A stretch of DNA of 5,238 nucleotides, taken from assembly GCA_024639035.1 (NCBI GenBank), contig JAHEJE010000214.1, positions 1 through 5,238 on the forward strand, given 5' to 3'. The position numbers were made by a program, and so were the translations under genes. Positions 4,613 to 5,238 of this stretch are shown here, piece after piece (position 1 is the stretch's first letter; each line of letters opens with the position of its first letter). The notes under the pieces were generated by a model. It saw only the letters and a program-made list of their open reading frames with translations, made no database searches and had not been told where the DNA came from. This DNA comes from Alphaproteobacteria bacterium. Its GTDB lineage: Bacteria > Pseudomonadota > Alphaproteobacteria > Rhizobiales > Aestuariivirgaceae.

Positions 4613-5238
4613 CTATTCAAGCAAAAATTCGCGGCCCATCTTGACCCGGTCGACGCCGTCATAGCGGATGATGTCGGCGGTGGCGTAGGTCTCGGTCAGC
4701 GTTGCCGGCAGGAAACTGCCGGTGCCGATCATGTCGAGCGGGGTCTTGGCCGCCCCGACGATCACGCACTTCTGCGGCCCGAAGCCGGAAGAAGCGACGA
4801 TCCGGGTCTCACCATATCCGGCGCCATCGAGCGCTTGCCTGGTGTGGATGATCGAGGCCACCGAGACCCCGGCGCCGAACAGAATACGGCGCACCCGGTC
4901 AATCAGGATATTGTTGGTGTCGAGGTGAAACACCCATTCGCCAAGCACTTTTTCAACGATATTGTATTCACCGTCGACATCGAGCCACTCGCCGACCTTG
5001 TCGATCGACCTGTCGAAGTCGAGGCCTTCGGCAAAGCGGCCGCCGTGGGTATCGAGACGCACACCGAACGTCTTGCCCTGGCGATCCAGTTTCGCCTCGT
5101 CGAAGAACCAGCGGGCGCACTTAAGCGCATCGCTGATCTCATCGCCATTGTAGTCGACCAGGGCAATCAACGCCTTTGCATCGGGCAACTGGGCGGCAAA
5201 CCTCTTGGTGGCGTCGAGCACGTCGCCGCCGGTGTAGC
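4613..5238 (-). CDS. Nicotinate phosphoribosyltransferase-like protein, N-terminal part beyond window edge
   Basis: This looks like the C-terminal part of a nicotinate phosphoribosyltransferase, which makes nicotinate mononucleotide from nicotinate and PRPP for NAD salvage in the cytoplasm. The frame runs open to the right edge: before the GTG at 5221 it reads YTGGD, so that GTG is internal and the start lies outside. About 208 residues are visible. Numbered from that GTG as residue 1, family-like blocks are ALVDYNGDE (about 20-28), GVRLDTHGGRF (53-63; the RLD-type segment near the active site), IVASSGFGPQKCVIVGAA (143-160 region) and DMIGTGSFLP (164-173; a phosphate-binding glycine segment). 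The sequence looks nearer the compact archaeal-type enzymes than E. coli PncB, so I give no symbol. The C-terminus ends GREFLLE. Family membership is fairly secure; whether nicotinate is the true substrate is inferred. Confidence 0.8.
   Translation of the reverse strand, partial: YTGGDVLDATKRFAAQLPDAKALIALVDYNGDEISDALKCARWFFDEAKLDRQGKTFGVRLDTHGGRFAEGLDFDRSIDKVGEWLDVDGEYNIVEKVLGEWVFHLDTNNILIDRVRRILFGAGVSVASIIHTRQALDGAGYGETRIVASSGFGPQKCVIVGAAKTPLDMIGTGSFLPATLTETYATADIIRYDGVDRVKMGREFLLE

Noticed and set aside
1..5238. Search by eye for tRNA, rRNA, CRISPR repeats, insertion sequence ends, attachment sites and riboswitches
   Set aside because: No cloverleaf, regular spaced repeat, transposase motif or terminal inverted repeat was seen, and intergenic gaps are too short for most of these.

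Overview
The window is GC-rich, densely coded chromosomal DNA that looks alphaproteobacterial, most likely Hyphomicrobiales (Rhizobiales). This placement rests on strong G/C preference at third codon positions and on the gene content: a short-form PurB beside a DUF2259 secreted protein, a short YkuD-type L,D-transpeptidase and a PaaX-type regulator. No database search was possible, so it is an inference. I count seven protein genes, two of them cut by the window edges. I see no RNA genes, insertion sequences, CRISPR arrays or prophage genes.

Left block (1-3879, all + strand): the C-terminal five-sixths or so of a PaaX-family repressor (1-749), a secreted DUF2259 protein (776-1492), adenylosuccinate lyase purB (1565-2869), an unrecognised small membrane protein whose start overlaps the end of purB by 8 bases (2862-3323), and a histidine-phosphatase-superfamily protein starting 4 bases after that (3328-3879). 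The last three genes are spaced like one transcription unit. Candidate promoters lie before the DUF2259 gene and before purB.

Junction (3880-3961): the two strands converge here. It holds a strong imperfect hairpin (3881-3911) whose T-rich tail lies on the minus strand, inside the end of the phosphatase gene, plus two weaker inverted repeats.

Right block (3962-5238, all - strand): a small, basic, secreted L,D-transpeptidase (3962-4414), a 198-base intergenic region with small palindromes, and the C-terminal part of a nicotinate-phosphoribosyltransferase-like protein (4613 to the right edge).

The recognised functions are mostly housekeeping: purine synthesis, NAD salvage, cell-wall cross-linking and an aromatic-catabolism-type repressor. 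I found no convincing new multi-gene system. The most unusual items are the unknown membrane protein coupled to purB, the orphan phosphatase after it, a possible leaderless start for the DUF2259 gene, and the terminator embedded in a neighbouring coding end.
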